Source: Planctomycetota bacterium
Lineage (GTDB): Bacteria > Planctomycetota > Planctomycetia > Planctomycetales > Planctomycetaceae
Direction of reading: 5' to 3'
NCBI GenBank assembly: GCA_016872645.1
Contig: VGZH01000014.1
Location: 1 to 64,000 of the forward strand
DNA: 64,000 bases
Position numbers and translations under genes: made by a program. Positions 26,654 through 35,771 of this stretch are shown piece after piece. Each line of letters opens with the position of its first letter. The stretch's first letter is position 1. A model generated the notes under the pieces. It saw nothing but the letters and a program-made list of their open reading frames with translations. It was not told the origin of the DNA and made no database searches.

Positions 26654-27622
26654 CTAGCGGCGATAGGCCGGGAATTCAACAAAGACTTTGATCGCGCCGT
26701 CGCGACGATCGCGAAACGTCTCGAACGCGGTTTGAATGTCCGCGAGCTTGTAGGTGTGAGTCACCAGCGGATCGACGTTGACGCGACGCTCGGCGATCCA
26801 CTGCATCGCGAGAGGGAAGTCCCGCTTGAAGTCCGGATTGATGCTGGTGTGGACCGTGCCGTTCTTGAAAATTAAATCGCGCCAGCGCAAGCCGTTGATG
26901 ATCTCCGGCGCCACGCCGAAGTACAGAATGCGGCCACCGTATCCGAGGAGTTCGATGCACAAATTGAATTGCTGTTCGGCGTGACCAACCGCCTCAATGA
27001 CGATGTCGGCCCCCTTGCCGCCTGTCAATTCCTTGAGCTTCGCAACCGGATCATCGACAGCATTGCAGATCGTCGAGGTCACTCCGCACTTCCAACTGGT
27101 CTTCAGACGGGATTCCAACCTGTCGATGCCGATGACTTGCCGAGCGCCCAGCGCCTTTACGCTCATGTTGAAGAGCTGTCCCATCGGCCCCTGTCCGACG
27201 ATCGCCACATCGAGATCAACCAGCGTCGGCAATTTCTTCAGTGCGAAGAGGGCCGTCCCCAAGGGCTGTGCGAGTACCGCCTGAGCGTCGGTACAGCGCG
27301 AGTCGATCGCGACGCCTCGGTCTTCCGAAACAAGGTAGCGTTCCCACAAGCCATTCTGTTCGGGAGGCACGCAAAGCACTCGGTCGCCGACCTTCCAGCG
27401 ATTGCCGTTGGTCGCGACGACTCGGCCGATCATTTCGTGCAGCGAATGCCCCAAACGGATCGGCCACTCGCCGCTCCACGTGAAGTACGGAGTGTCCGAT
27501 CCACAGAGGCAAGTCAACTCGGGCTCAAAGATCATCTCGCCTTTTCCACCCGGCGTGAGTTGCGGTTCCGGCGTTTCCACTAGATCGATACGGTGCGGTG
27601 CGGTGAATTGTCCAGCGAGCAT
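26654..27622 (-). CDS. MDR/zinc-type alcohol dehydrogenase-like oxidoreductase
   Basis: The protein has 322 residues, shorter than the usual 340-350. The N-terminal catalytic domain carries Cys in LTCLCGSDTPYF and His in LGHSLHEMIGRVV, candidate zinc ligands. The structural-zinc Cys4 lobe is missing, which explains the length. The NAD(P) fold has DVAIVGQGPMGQLFNMSVKAL and DIVIEAVGHAEQQ. The family oxidises sugar alcohols, threonine-like or other secondary alcohols, and the sugar-catabolic character of nearby genes fits a polyol or sugar-acid dehydrogenase. AAAAGGA precedes the ATG. It lies downstream of the PQQ-propeller gene on the same strand, with 67 bases containing a small TCCACC/GGTGGA hairpin between them. 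Confidence 0.8.
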   Translation of the reverse strand: MLAGQFTAPHRIDLVETPEPQLTPGGKGEMIFEPELTCLCGSDTPYFTWSGEWPIRLGHSLHEMIGRVVATNGNRWKVGDRVLCVPPEQNGLWERYLVSEDRGVAIDSRCTDAQAVLAQPLGTALFALKKLPTLVDLDVAIVGQGPMGQLFNMSVKALGARQVIGIDRLESRLKTSWKCGVTSTICNAVDDPVAKLKELTGGKGADIVIEAVGHAEQQFNLCIELLGYGGRILYFGVAPEIINGLRWRDLIFKNGTVHTSINPDFKRDFPLAMQWIAERRVNVDPLVTHTYKLADIQTAFETFRDRRDGAIKVFVEFPAYRR

Positions 27623-27689
27623 GTCATTCCTTTTGTGGCGTTCGTGATTCCTCCACCAGATTTTTCTCGGTGGATTGATGATTATCGGG

Positions 27690-28925
27690 CTACTTACGGA
27701 AGCAGTACAGGTTCGTGTCGGACCTCGAAAACATGTGGCCGAGCGACGGAGTCAGAGACGCTCGAAACACTTCCTGCGCCGTCGCAGGGACCGTGTTTTC
27801 GGCTACGACTTCCAGCTTTAGCCCCGGCTTGATGACGGTCGTCTTGCCGGACTCGTCTTGAAAGTATGCCAGTCCTCCGGCGGCGATCGGGGACGACGTG
27901 TGAGTGCCTCCTAACCGTTCCTTCCAAAGTTCTTTGCCGCTGAGCGCATGGTAGCAGAACCCGAAGCCGTCCATGCTGACGACAAGAACGTAGTCTCCCA
28001 CGACGACCGGCGAAGGCTGATCGCGACCGCTTTTGCGTGGCGTGTGCCAAACCATGTGCGACTGCGTGATGTCGCCGTCGCCACCGGGTCGCAGAGCATA
28101 GAAGTCACCTGGCTTGCCGTTGACGACATACAGCAGGCCGTGACCCGGAGTCACGGTTGGCTCACCGCGACCGTTGAAGGCTTTGCAACTCCAGAGCTTT
28201 CTTCCAGAGAGCGGATCGTAACCGGTGACGAACTCTTCGCCGTTGACCACCACTTCGCGCCGCGAGCCAGAATTCACAAGCACCGGCGAACTCCAACCAC
28301 CGCGCGGCGGAATGTCACGCGGCGTTTGCCAGACCACTTTGCCCGATGCGACTTCGATCGCCAGCAGCGACGCCTCACCAACTGCATCACAATTTTGAAT
28401 GACCAGACCATCCACGATCAGCGGCGATGCGGCGGCTCCCCAAGGCCCGTCGAACTTGCCGAGGTCTTTCGACCAGAGCTTCTTGCCATCAAGATCGAAG
28501 CCGTGGATGCCTCCTTTGCCGAAGAACGCCACGACATGTTTGCCGTCGGTCGCACAGGTCGCTGTCGCCCAGCCGTTCATCTTGTGCGTCGCTTCGGGAG
28601 TTCCCGTCCAGGCAGTTTCCTGCCAGAGGAGTTTGCCCGTTTTGCGATCGAGACCAAAAACGACTCGCTGCTTTCCGGCTTCGAGCGAAGATGTCAAAAA
28701 GATGCGATCGCCGAAAATCACCGGCGACGACTGACCGCTCCCCGGCAATGCCGCACTCCAGACGAGGGATTTCTCGTCCCACGTCACTGGCACATTCGTC
28801 TCTGACGAGTGCCCGTCACTCGTCGGACCACGCCACTGTGGCCAATCACCCTCCGCGCCAACCGCGGACTGAAATAGCCACACGAACATCAAATTCGCCA
28901 GCAGTAAACGTCGGTTTCTTCTCAT
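27690..28925 (-). CDS. PQQ-like beta-propeller repeat protein, exported
   Basis: The 411-residue protein begins with a signal peptide (MRRNRRLLLANLMFVWLFQS, cut after AVGA). WPQWRGP follows, a start typical of planctomycete outer PQQ-propeller proteins. Repeats of about 45-50 residues carry the blade motif (GKLLWQETAW, GKKLWSKDL, GKVVWQTP, GRKLWSCKAF, GKELWKERL). Such proteins fold as eight-bladed propellers. Whether it binds PQQ is doubtful, because the dehydrogenase catalytic residues are not evident; a scaffold or polysaccharide-associated role is equally possible. GGAGAG lies four bases upstream of ATG. RidA is encoded directly upstream on the same strand. Confidence 0.85.
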   Translation of the reverse strand: MRRNRRLLLANLMFVWLFQSAVGAEGDWPQWRGPTSDGHSSETNVPVTWDEKSLVWSAALPGSGQSSPVIFGDRIFLTSSLEAGKQRVVFGLDRKTGKLLWQETAWTGTPEATHKMNGWATATCATDGKHVVAFFGKGGIHGFDLDGKKLWSKDLGKFDGPWGAAASPLIVDGLVIQNCDAVGEASLLAIEVASGKVVWQTPRDIPPRGGWSSPVLVNSGSRREVVVNGEEFVTGYDPLSGRKLWSCKAFNGRGEPTVTPGHGLLYVVNGKPGDFYALRPGGDGDITQSHMVWHTPRKSGRDQPSPVVVGDYVLVVSMDGFGFCYHALSGKELWKERLGGTHTSSPIAAGGLAYFQDESGKTTVIKPGLKLEVVAENTVPATAQEVFRASLTPSLGHMFSRSDTNLYCFRK

Positions 28926-28966
28926 GGCACTCTCCGCGTTCCCCGTATCTCCGTGATGAACTTGGC

Positions 28967-29410
28967 CTACCCCTTGATTTCAAAAATCGCTTCGACCTCA
29001 ACGGCCGGTCCAGTCGGCAGCGACGCGAAGCCCAACGCGCTGCGAGCATGCCAGCCGTCACCCTCTTTGCCGTAGAGCTGATGGATCAGGTCCGACGCTC
29101 CGTTGACGACCAGATGCTGGTCGGTGAAGTCCTGCGTCGAATTCACGCAGCCCAGCAGCTTCACACAGCGCAGGCCGTCGAGCGTCCCGTGCGTGTGATG
29201 CACAGAGTTCAAGATTTTGACCATACATTCGCGAGCCGCCGCATAACCCTGCTCGACGGTCAGATCGCGGCCGAGTTTCCCTTTCATGTCGCTGGTGTGG
29301 CCCGACGAGAACAGCAGGTTCCCGGTCTTCGCACACAAATTGAGGTATCCCGGCTTCACTTCGGTGAACGTGAGTCCGAGTTCTTTGGCCTTCGCTTCCG
29401 GGCTGCTCAT
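28967..29410 (-). CDS. RidA/YjgF-family protein (type with long N-terminus)
   Basis: The 147-residue protein belongs to the Rid family, whose archetype hydrolyses reactive enamines and imines from pyridoxal-phosphate enzymes. It resembles the branch starting with an extra 12-residue segment (LGLTFTEVKPGYLNLCAKTG, then LLFSSGHTSD). The archetypal Arg in the C-terminal C-x-R-V motif is not present, so imine hydrolysis is uncertain. ATG at 29410 is preceded by AAGGTG; the frame is open far upstream but that part is antisense to the esterase gene. It is divergent from the esterase gene, with about 110 bases between their starts. Confidence 0.85.
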   Translation of the reverse strand: MSSPEAKAKELGLTFTEVKPGYLNLCAKTGNLLFSSGHTSDMKGKLGRDLTVEQGYAAARECMVKILNSVHHTHGTLDGLRCVKLLGCVNSTQDFTDQHLVVNGASDLIHQLYGKEGDGWHARSALGFASLPTGPAVEVEAIFEIKG

Positions 29411-29519
29411 GGTCGGCACCTTGTCGTTGGGCGTTGCGTTGTGTCTGATTCTCACTACTCCCGCCGCCGACGGTCGGCGACTGGAGATGCAGAATACTGT
29501 CCCGCTCGCGAGTTCGGAA

Positions 29520-31856
29520 ATGAACGCCCAAAGTTCGTCGCCTGTTGCCTGGCCGAGAGCCGACCGCCGATGGCCGACGGCCGTCGTACCGTTTTTGCTT
29601 GGCCTCTTTCTCAGCACGCCTGTTCTCGCCGCCGATCTGGCACTTGTCAAAGCCTTGCAATTGCTCGACGCACGCGTCGTCCCACCGGCGGAGCGCGAAT
29701 CATTCGCCAATCAAGTCCGCGATCAGCAGCGGCGAGCCATCCGTGACGCTAACGAACGCAGCAGTGCCGCGTGGCAGCAAATAAAAACGCTTGACGACTG
29801 GGAGCGATTCCGAACTCAGGAACTCGCGGCACTCAAAAGGTCACTCGGCGCTTGGCCTGACCAACCATCAGAGATCCGCACGCGAGTCGCCTCGACCTTT
29901 AACGGTGACGGCTTTGCCATCGAAAACCTCCTCTTCGAAACACGCCCGGGCTGGTGGGTCACCGCCAACTTGTATCGCCCCGCAAAACAGCGCGAGTCGA
30001 TGCCTGGAATTCTGATTTGCCACGCGCATCACACGCCGAAAGAGCACGGCGAGCTCCAAGATATGGGAATGACCTGGGCTCGAGCCGGTTGCATCGTGCT
30101 GGTCATGGATCAAGTCGGGCACGGCGAGCGGCGGCAGCATCCGTTCGCAATGGCCTCCGATTTCGACAAACCGTATCGAGTTGGCCATGCGGACTACTCC
30201 TTCCGCTACGACAGCGAAATTCAATTGAGTCTCGTCGGCGAAAGCCTCGTCGGCTGGATGTCGTGGGACATGGTGCGCGGCGTCGACCTGTTGTTGGCTC
30301 GGCCAGGTATTGATCCGAAAAGGCTGATCCTGCTGGGAGCCGTCGCCGGAGGAGGCGATCCCGTGGCCGTGACTGGCGCGCTCGATCAGCGATTTGCCGC
30401 AGTCGTCCCGTTTAACTTCGGCGGTCCGCAACCGGAAACAAGATATCCGTTGCCAGACGACGCCGAGACGTGGTTCAACTATGCCGGCAGTGGCAGTTGG
30501 GAATCGACCCGCAACCTGCGTGATTCAGCCGCATACGGCTTTCTGCCGTGGGTCATCGTCGGCGGCATCGCACCGCGACGGCTGGTCTACGCGCATGAAT
30601 TCAATTGGGATGAACCTCGCGATCCCGTTTGGAAACGGTTGCAAATAATCTTCGGCTTCTACTCTCGCCAAGATTTCATCACCTTCACGCATGGCCGAGG
30701 AGCGGTCACCGGCTCATCGCCGCAAGACACGCACTGCACGCACATCGGCAAGACGCATCGTGCCCGCATTCACGAGGCGTTCCGTTCGTGGTTCGGCATC
30801 GAAGCAACGCCAGAAACGGAATTCAGCGCACGCCTACCGGCTGACCGCTTGCGCTGCTGGACTCCAGAACTCAAAGTCGAGTTGAAGCCGAAATCGCTCT
30901 CGACAATGACGACAGAACTTGCGGATCAGTTCGCCGCACTTCGCCTTCGTGAACGGGAGACTAATCCGGCGACCGGCGTGCAATGGCGCAAACTACAACA
31001 GCGATGGGCCGAACTGTTGCGAATCAAATCAGACGATCCGTTGGCCATTGTTCAGGTAGTACCGTTCGATTCGCCGGCGGGAGTTCGCGCGGAAGCCGTC
31101 GTACTCACAAGTTCGTCCGGCAATCGCACACCAGTCCTCTTGATCAAACCGACTGCGTTGAAAGCGGGGCAAGCCGTGGTCGTCGCGATCTGCTCGCAAG
31201 GAAAGTCGCGGCTCTTGAAGGAATGTGCACACGACATCGCGGAACTGCTGGAAGGCGGCACTGCTGTCTGCCTCGTCGATCCGCGCGGGATCGGCGAATC
31301 GAAGCTTGGCGACAGTCACGGCCGCCGCAGTTCAGCGACTTCGATGTCATCCACCGCACTGATGCTCGGCACTCCGTTCCCAGGCCAGCAACTGCGCGAC
31401 GTGCGACTAGTACTTTCCTGGCTGCGCCAGCAACCCGACCTGAAAGGCCGCCAATTCGCACTGTGGGGCGAATCGCTCGCGCCCCCCAATCCCGCCACTT
31501 CGCTGTTCCGTCAACCGCGTGATGACGACGGAGCATTGCCCGCACCCTCCGAACCGCAGGCTCCGTTGCTCGCGCTGTTGGCCGGACTGTTTGAGGAGGA
31601 CGTTACCGCAATCTACACCGTTGGCAACCTGACGAGCTGGCGTTCATTGCTTGCGGACTACTTGGTACTCACCGCGTCCGACGGCCTGGTTCCTGGAGCA
31701 CTCACGTCTGGTGACATCACCGACTTGATGGAGCCGTTTTGTTCTGGCCGGCGCGTTCGCGTTGAAGCTGCTGTTGATGGCTGGAATCGTTGGGTTCCAA
31801 ATACTCCAAAACGCGATGGTCCGAAGAAGTGGTTTGACGCAGTTTCCATACCGTAG
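29520..31856 (+). CDS. Two-lobed acetyl-xylan esterase/dienelactone hydrolase-like protein
   Basis: The protein has about 778 residues. A signal peptide (TAVVPFLLGLFLSTPVLA) precedes two alpha/beta-hydrolase lobes. Lobe 1 (about 60-460) has the acetyl-xylan esterase landmarks ILICHAHHTPKEHGE and VMDQVGHGERR. Its nucleophile elbow reads ILLGAVAGGGDP, where GxSGG is expected, so the Ser is missing. Lobe 2 (about 500-770) has VDPRGIGESK and FALWGESLAPP, with Ser in a G-x-S-x-A elbow. Active site, if any, would be in lobe 2. The start is uncertain: ATG at 29520 gives a leader ahead of the hydrophobic core, with part of it (residues 12-23) encoded by a 7-base repeat array. ATGs at 29409 and 29487 are alternatives. 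The stop codon TAG lies at the edge of another repeat (31853-31918). Confidence 0.75.
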   Translation: MNAQSSSPVAWPRADRRWPTAVVPFLLGLFLSTPVLAADLALVKALQLLDARVVPPAERESFANQVRDQQRRAIRDANERSSAAWQQIKTLDDWERFRTQELAALKRSLGAWPDQPSEIRTRVASTFNGDGFAIENLLFETRPGWWVTANLYRPAKQRESMPGILICHAHHTPKEHGELQDMGMTWARAGCIVLVMDQVGHGERRQHPFAMASDFDKPYRVGHADYSFRYDSEIQLSLVGESLVGWMSWDMVRGVDLLLARPGIDPKRLILLGAVAGGGDPVAVTGALDQRFAAVVPFNFGGPQPETRYPLPDDAETWFNYAGSGSWESTRNLRDSAAYGFLPWVIVGGIAPRRLVYAHEFNWDEPRDPVWKRLQIIFGFYSRQDFITFTHGRGAVTGSSPQDTHCTHIGKTHRARIHEAFRSWFGIEATPETEFSARLPADRLRCWTPELKVELKPKSLSTMTTELADQFAALRLRERETNPATGVQWRKLQQRWAELLRIKSDDPLAIVQVVPFDSPAGVRAEAVVLTSSSGNRTPVLLIKPTALKAGQAVVVAICSQGKSRLLKECAHDIAELLEGGTAVCLVDPRGIGESKLGDSHGRRSSATSMSSTALMLGTPFPGQQLRDVRLVLSWLRQQPDLKGRQFALWGESLAPPNPATSLFRQPRDDDGALPAPSEPQAPLLALLAGLFEEDVTAIYTVGNLTSWRSLLADYLVLTASDGLVPGALTSGDITDLMEPFCSGRRVRVEAAVDGWNRWVPNTPKRDGPKKWFDAVSIP
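29553..29587. repeat. 7-base tandem array (CCGATGG type) in a coding start
   Basis: Five units: CCGAGAG, CCGACCG, CCGATGG, CCGACGG, CCGTCGT. It overlaps codons for the N-terminal segment of the esterase. The same unit family occurs at 56472-56554, with identical first and fourth units. Confidence 0.7.
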
Positions 31857-31918
31857 CCACGTCTGCCAGAACGTGGGCAATCCACCGCAGACGCAGCCCC
31901 ACGTTCTGACGAACGTGG
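31853..31918. repeat. Inverted repeat, CCACGTTC hairpin pair
   Basis: Left copy at 31857-31876 (CCACGTCTGCCAGAACGTGG) and right copy at 31899-31918 (CCACGTTCTGACGAACGTGG) are each self-complementary hairpins and also reverse complements of each other, with a few mismatches. The element starts GTAG, so the TAG stop of the esterase is inside it. A related pair is at 44021-44078. Confidence 0.7.
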
Positions 31919-31934
31919 AAACGAAAGACCTCAC

Positions 31935-32714
31935 ATGATTCGCAACTCGGTCAAACATAAACTCCGCGAAGGAGGCGTCTCGATTGGCACGATGCTGTTC
32001 GAGTTCAACACGACCGGCATCGCGCGCATCGTCGCCAACGCGGGTGCCGACTTCGCTCTGTTCGACATGGAACACTCTGGCTGGAACATCGAAACGATTC
32101 GAATGCTGATTGCCACCACGCCGAAGTCCGAGCTGGTTCCGATCGTTCGCATCCCGGCAACCGAGTATCACTTCGTCGCGAACGTGCTCGACATGGGAGC
32201 GATGGGAGTCATGATCCCGATGTGCGAGAGCGCGGACCAAGCCCGCCGGCTGGTCAGCTCCGCAAAGTACCCGCCCGTCGGTCGTCGAGGTGCCGCATTC
32301 GCGATCGCTCACGACGACTACCGCGGCAGTTCGATCCCAGAGACGGTTCAATCTGCGAACGACGAAACGCTGCTGATCGCGCAGATCGAAACCGCTCGCG
32401 GCATGGAGAACGTCGAAGAGATCGCCGCCGTCCCCGGCATCGACGCCCTGTGGATCGGACTCTACGACCTGACGCTGTCGCTTGGCATTCCCGGTGAAAT
32501 GAATCACCCGAAAGTTCTCGCGGCAACTGATCGAGTCTTCGCCGCCTGCCACGCGAACAACATCGTCCCGGCCGTGCTTGTCACCAGCATCGCCGAGGGG
32601 GAAGCTCAAATCGCTCGCGGGTTCAAGATGATCGCCTACGGTGGCGACTTGTGGCTTTATCAGTCGGTCCTCCGCACTGGAATCAAGAAGCTCCATGAGC
32701 AACAATCCTCGTAG
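31935..32714 (+). CDS. HpcH/HpaI-family class II aldolase
   Basis: The protein has 259 residues, close to the family's 250-260. DFALFDMEHSGWNIETI supplies the catalytic His and the D-x-E-H landmark. VPIVRIPATEYHFVANVLDMGAMGVMIPM is the central barrel with the substrate Arg, and MIAYGGDLWLYQS ends it. These Mg/Mn-dependent aldolases cleave 2-keto-3-deoxy sugar acids (rhamnonate, glucarate) or 4-hydroxy-2-oxo acids to pyruvate plus an aldehyde. I cannot fix the substrate. The ATG has only weak GAAAG upstream. The gene follows the esterase by 78 bases, largely filled by the inverted repeat, so co-transcription is possible. A second, more distant paralogue is at 56563-57339. Confidence 0.85.
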   Translation: MIRNSVKHKLREGGVSIGTMLFEFNTTGIARIVANAGADFALFDMEHSGWNIETIRMLIATTPKSELVPIVRIPATEYHFVANVLDMGAMGVMIPMCESADQARRLVSSAKYPPVGRRGAAFAIAHDDYRGSSIPETVQSANDETLLIAQIETARGMENVEEIAAVPGIDALWIGLYDLTLSLGIPGEMNHPKVLAATDRVFAACHANNIVPAVLVTSIAEGEAQIARGFKMIAYGGDLWLYQSVLRTGIKKLHEQQSS

Positions 32715-32846
32715 TCCGAACGAGGCGTCTCTTCTCGGTCGCGAGACTGACAGGAGGTAGGACTCCGAACGACTTTTCTTCTTCCCGAACGCGTGCCCAA
32801 CCGATTACTCTGTCGACCCTTTGATTAGCCGCAACGGAACCCGGTC

Positions 32847-34226
32847 ATGCGCAAGATGCCCAAAATGAATTCTCATTGCCGTGGTCCAGCCTCACGCCGC
32901 GAATTCCTGCGTGTCGGAGTCTCCGCTTTGGGAGGCTTGAGCCTGGCCGACCTCATGGCCGCACGCGCCGCTGCGGGAACAAATTCAACCAGCGAATTAC
33001 CAACCTCCGTCATCCTGTTCTGGATGTGGGGCGGGCCGAGCCAAGTCGAGACGTTCGATCCGAAACCCAACGCCCCATCCGAATATCGTGGCCCACTTCG
33101 ACCAATCAATACCTCGGTCCCAGGGATTGAGGTTTGCGAGTTGTTTCCACAGCTTGCAAAGATCGCCGACAAGTACTCGCTGATCCGCTCGTTGCATCAC
33201 GAGATGGCGTCGCACAACGACGGTTCGATTGAATTGCTCACCGGCAAGACGCCGAGCATCGCCGATCCGACTTCGACCGCGAAGTCCGAACATCCCGATC
33301 TCGGCATGATCGCCAGCCGCCTGCGAGGCTCGCGCTCCGACGGCCTGCCGCAATACATCGGCATTCCGACGCAACCGTTTATGACGCGCCCGCAGTACCT
33401 GGGAGTCAGTCACTCGGCGTTCGTTACCGGCGATCCGTCGGCAGAAAACTTCAAACCAGCCAACTTAACGATTCACGGCGGACTCAACGGCCAGCGGCTA
33501 GATGATCGCTTGGGGCTTGCACGGCAATTCGATCAACATCGACAACAGCTCGCCGCAACCGAAGGTCTCGAAGCTTTCCATCGGCAGGCATTTCAACTGC
33601 TGACCAGCACGTCGGTCGCGAACGCTTTTGATCTTACGCGAGAAGACCCGAAGCTCCGCGACCGCTACGGCCGACATCTCTGGGGGCAAAGCTGCTTGCT
33701 CGCGCGACGCTTGGCCGAGGCAGGCGCGGGAGTCGTCACGATCGACGCGTTGGCTCCGAAGCTGGGGATGCCGCTCTATTTCAGTTGGGACGATCACGCC
33801 AACGCGCAATCCGGCTGGGATTTGGCGAAAGGCATGGCCTTGCGTGCCGAGCACATGGATCCGGCCCTCTCCGCTTTGATCGAAGACATCCACCAGCGCG
33901 GTCTCGAAGAAAGAATCCTCGTTGTCGCCGTCGGTGAGTTCGGCCGCACGCCGCGCGTCACATCCGCCAACGGCTGTCTCGGCCGAGACCATTGGCCACA
34001 AGCCCAATCCGCGCTGATCGCCGGCGGAGGACTCCGCATGGGCCAAGTTGTCGGAGCCACCAATTCGAAAGCCGAATACCCGGCCGAACGACCACTCACA
34101 CCACAAGACTTACTCGCCACGATCTACCAACACCTCGGCATCAACCACCGCCACGAGTTCCCCGACTTCTCCGGTCGACCAATCCCGGTACTCCCCTACG
34201 GCGAACCGATTCGCGAGCTGGTGTGA
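32847..34226 (+). CDS. DUF1501 protein, Tat-exported (second copy)
   Basis: This 459-residue protein has a twin-arginine signal (SRREFLRVGVSALGGLSLAD) and the family core FWMWGGPSQVETFDPKP. Late segments are VVAVGEFGRTPRV and GRDHWPQAQSALIAGGGL. It differs from the 5867-7312 copy in having no DUF1549/1553 gene beside it. Start is ATG at 32847; ATG at 32865 would also keep the Tat motif. It ends one base before the stop of the convergent lipoamide dehydrogenase gene (34227), with no terminator between. Confidence 0.9.
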   Translation: MRKMPKMNSHCRGPASRREFLRVGVSALGGLSLADLMAARAAAGTNSTSELPTSVILFWMWGGPSQVETFDPKPNAPSEYRGPLRPINTSVPGIEVCELFPQLAKIADKYSLIRSLHHEMASHNDGSIELLTGKTPSIADPTSTAKSEHPDLGMIASRLRGSRSDGLPQYIGIPTQPFMTRPQYLGVSHSAFVTGDPSAENFKPANLTIHGGLNGQRLDDRLGLARQFDQHRQQLAATEGLEAFHRQAFQLLTSTSVANAFDLTREDPKLRDRYGRHLWGQSCLLARRLAEAGAGVVTIDALAPKLGMPLYFSWDDHANAQSGWDLAKGMALRAEHMDPALSALIEDIHQRGLEERILVVAVGEFGRTPRVTSANGCLGRDHWPQAQSALIAGGGLRMGQVVGATNSKAEYPAERPLTPQDLLATIYQHLGINHRHEFPDFSGRPIPVLPYGEPIRELV

Positions 34227-35636
34227 TCAGCGCGGCGGTCGGTACATGTGCGTCGCCTGTCCGATGAAAGCCTCCGCTGCCTCCATCAAAGTTTCGCTAA
34301 GAGTGGGGTGTGGGTGAATGCTGTCGGCGAGATCGCGGGCGACGGCGGCGGTTTCGACGGCGATCACCCCTTCGGAGATCAGTTCGCCTGCGCCGGCTCC
34401 GACGATGCCGACGCCGAGGACTCGTTCGGTTTTGTTTTCGACGATCAGTTTCGTCAGGCCCTCGGTGCGAGCCAGCGATTGCGCTCGGCCGCTGGCGGCC
34501 CAGGCAAAGCGAATGACTTTCACGTCGCGCTCTTGAGCCTTCGCTTCGGTTTCGGTCAGGCCGCACCAGGCGAGTTCCGGATCGGTGAAGACGACGGCGG
34601 GGATCGCAATATTATCGAACTCGGCCGGTTCGCCGACGAGGGCTTCGATCGCCACCTTCGCCTCGCGCGTAGCCTTGTGAGCCAGCATCGGTTCCCCCGC
34701 GACGTCGCCGATCGCCAGGATGTTTTCGTCCGCCGTGCGGCAGCACTTGTCGATCTTGATGAACCCCTTATCGTCAACTTGGACCTTCGTGTTTTCGAGA
34801 CCGAGGTTGCGACTGTTCGGACGGCGACCGACGGAGACGAGGACTCGGTCGAAGGCCTGCTTCGGCTCGACTCCTTCGCCTTGCAGTTCGGCGACGATGC
34901 CGGATTTGCTCGCGGTCAGGCTGAGCACTTTCGTGTTGACGTAAATCGCTTTGAACTGACCTTCAAGCCGCTTCTGCAACGGTCGCACGAGGTCTCGGTC
35001 AGCGGCGGCGAGGATGGTCGGCAACGCTTCGACCACGGTGACTTCGCTGCCGAGCGCGACGTAAACGCAGCCCATCTCGAGCCCGATGTAGCCGCCGCCG
35101 ATGACCAGCAGCTTCTTCGGGATGTCTTCCAACGCGAGCGCTCCGGTCGAATCCATCACGCGCGGGTCGCCGATGGCGAAGATCGGCGGCATCGCGGGTT
35201 GCGAGCCGGTCGCGATGACTGCTTTGTCGAACGTGAGCTGCTCGGTCGTGCCGTCCGGTTTCGCGAGGTTCAGCGTATTTGAGTTCGCAAACGTCGCGCG
35301 AGCCTGTACCAGCGTCACGCCTCGAGCCTTGCACAAGCTCTGAATACCGCCGGTCAATTGCCCGATGACGCCGTTCTTGAAGTTCCGCAGCTTGGCGAGA
35401 TCAATCTTCGGCGAGCCAAACGTCACGCCATGCTCGGCCGCCTCGCGAGCCTCATGAATCAACTTCGCGACGTGCAACAACGCCTTCGACGGAATGCACC
35501 CGCGCTGCAAGCAGACTCCGCCGGGGTTCTGCTCTTCATTGACGAGCACCACCTTCTTCCCATGATCCGCCGCCGCAAACGCCGCCGGATACCCACCGGG
35601 ACCAGCACCAATCACCACAATTTCCGCGTGTGACAT
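34227..35636 (-). CDS. lpdA: Dihydrolipoyl dehydrogenase (E3)
   Basis: The 469-residue flavoprotein reoxidises dihydrolipoamide on E2 with NAD+. The FAD site is [14 protein letters not shown] (residues 7-20). The redox disulfide is [13 protein letters not shown] (Cys42 and Cys47), the NAD site is [14 protein letters not shown], and the C-terminal catalytic His lies in [12 protein letters not shown]. Full family length and all key residues are present. It is transcribed on the same strand as E1 and E2, downstream of them, with a small membrane-protein gene and a repeat in between. It shares about the same fold with the oxidoreductase at 21416-22924 but has the Lpd-type C-terminus. Confidence 0.92.
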   Translation of the reverse strand: MSHAEIVVIGAGPGGYPAAFAAADHGKKVVLVNEEQNPGGVCLQRGCIPSKALLHVAKLIHEAREAAEHGVTFGSPKIDLAKLRNFKNGVIGQLTGGIQSLCKARGVTLVQARATFANSNTLNLAKPDGTTEQLTFDKAVIATGSQPAMPPIFAIGDPRVMDSTGALALEDIPKKLLVIGGGYIGLEMGCVYVALGSEVTVVEALPTILAAADRDLVRPLQKRLEGQFKAIYVNTKVLSLTASKSGIVAELQGEGVEPKQAFDRVLVSVGRRPNSRNLGLENTKVQVDDKGFIKIDKCCRTADENILAIGDVAGEPMLAHKATREAKVAIEALVGEPAEFDNIAIPAVVFTDPELAWCGLTETEAKAQERDVKVIRFAWAASGRAQSLARTEGLTKLIVENKTERVLGVGIVGAGAGELISEGVIAVETAAVARDLADSIHPHPTLSETLMEAAEAFIGQATHMYRPPR

Positions 35637-35651
35637 TTTTCACCTTCAAAA

Positions 35652-35715
35652 CTTCGTGCCTTTGTGCCTTTGTGGTCCAAATTGTTTTCACCACAAAGGC
35701 ACGAAGGCACAAAGG
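35652..35715. repeat. 24-base inverted repeat with 8-base period
   Basis: Left arm 35652-35675 (units TTCGTGCC, TTTGTGCC, TTTGTGG) and right arm 35691-35715 are reverse complements with few mismatches, around a 15-base AT-rich loop. It lies between the E3 gene start and the small membrane-protein gene stop. It resembles the 5790-5850 element (TTTGTGC units). Confidence 0.8.
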
Positions 35716-35771
35716 AGAACGATTCGGATTTGGATTCACTCAAATCCAGAAAATATAAGTTTTTGAATCTT

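Noticed and set aside
28427-29746. Plus-strand open frame of 439 codons
   Set aside because: It is antisense to the PQQ-propeller and RidA genes and reads as Arg/Ser-rich noise.
34248-35282. Plus-strand open frame of 344 codons
   Set aside because: It lies wholly antisense to lpdA, whose motifs are complete.
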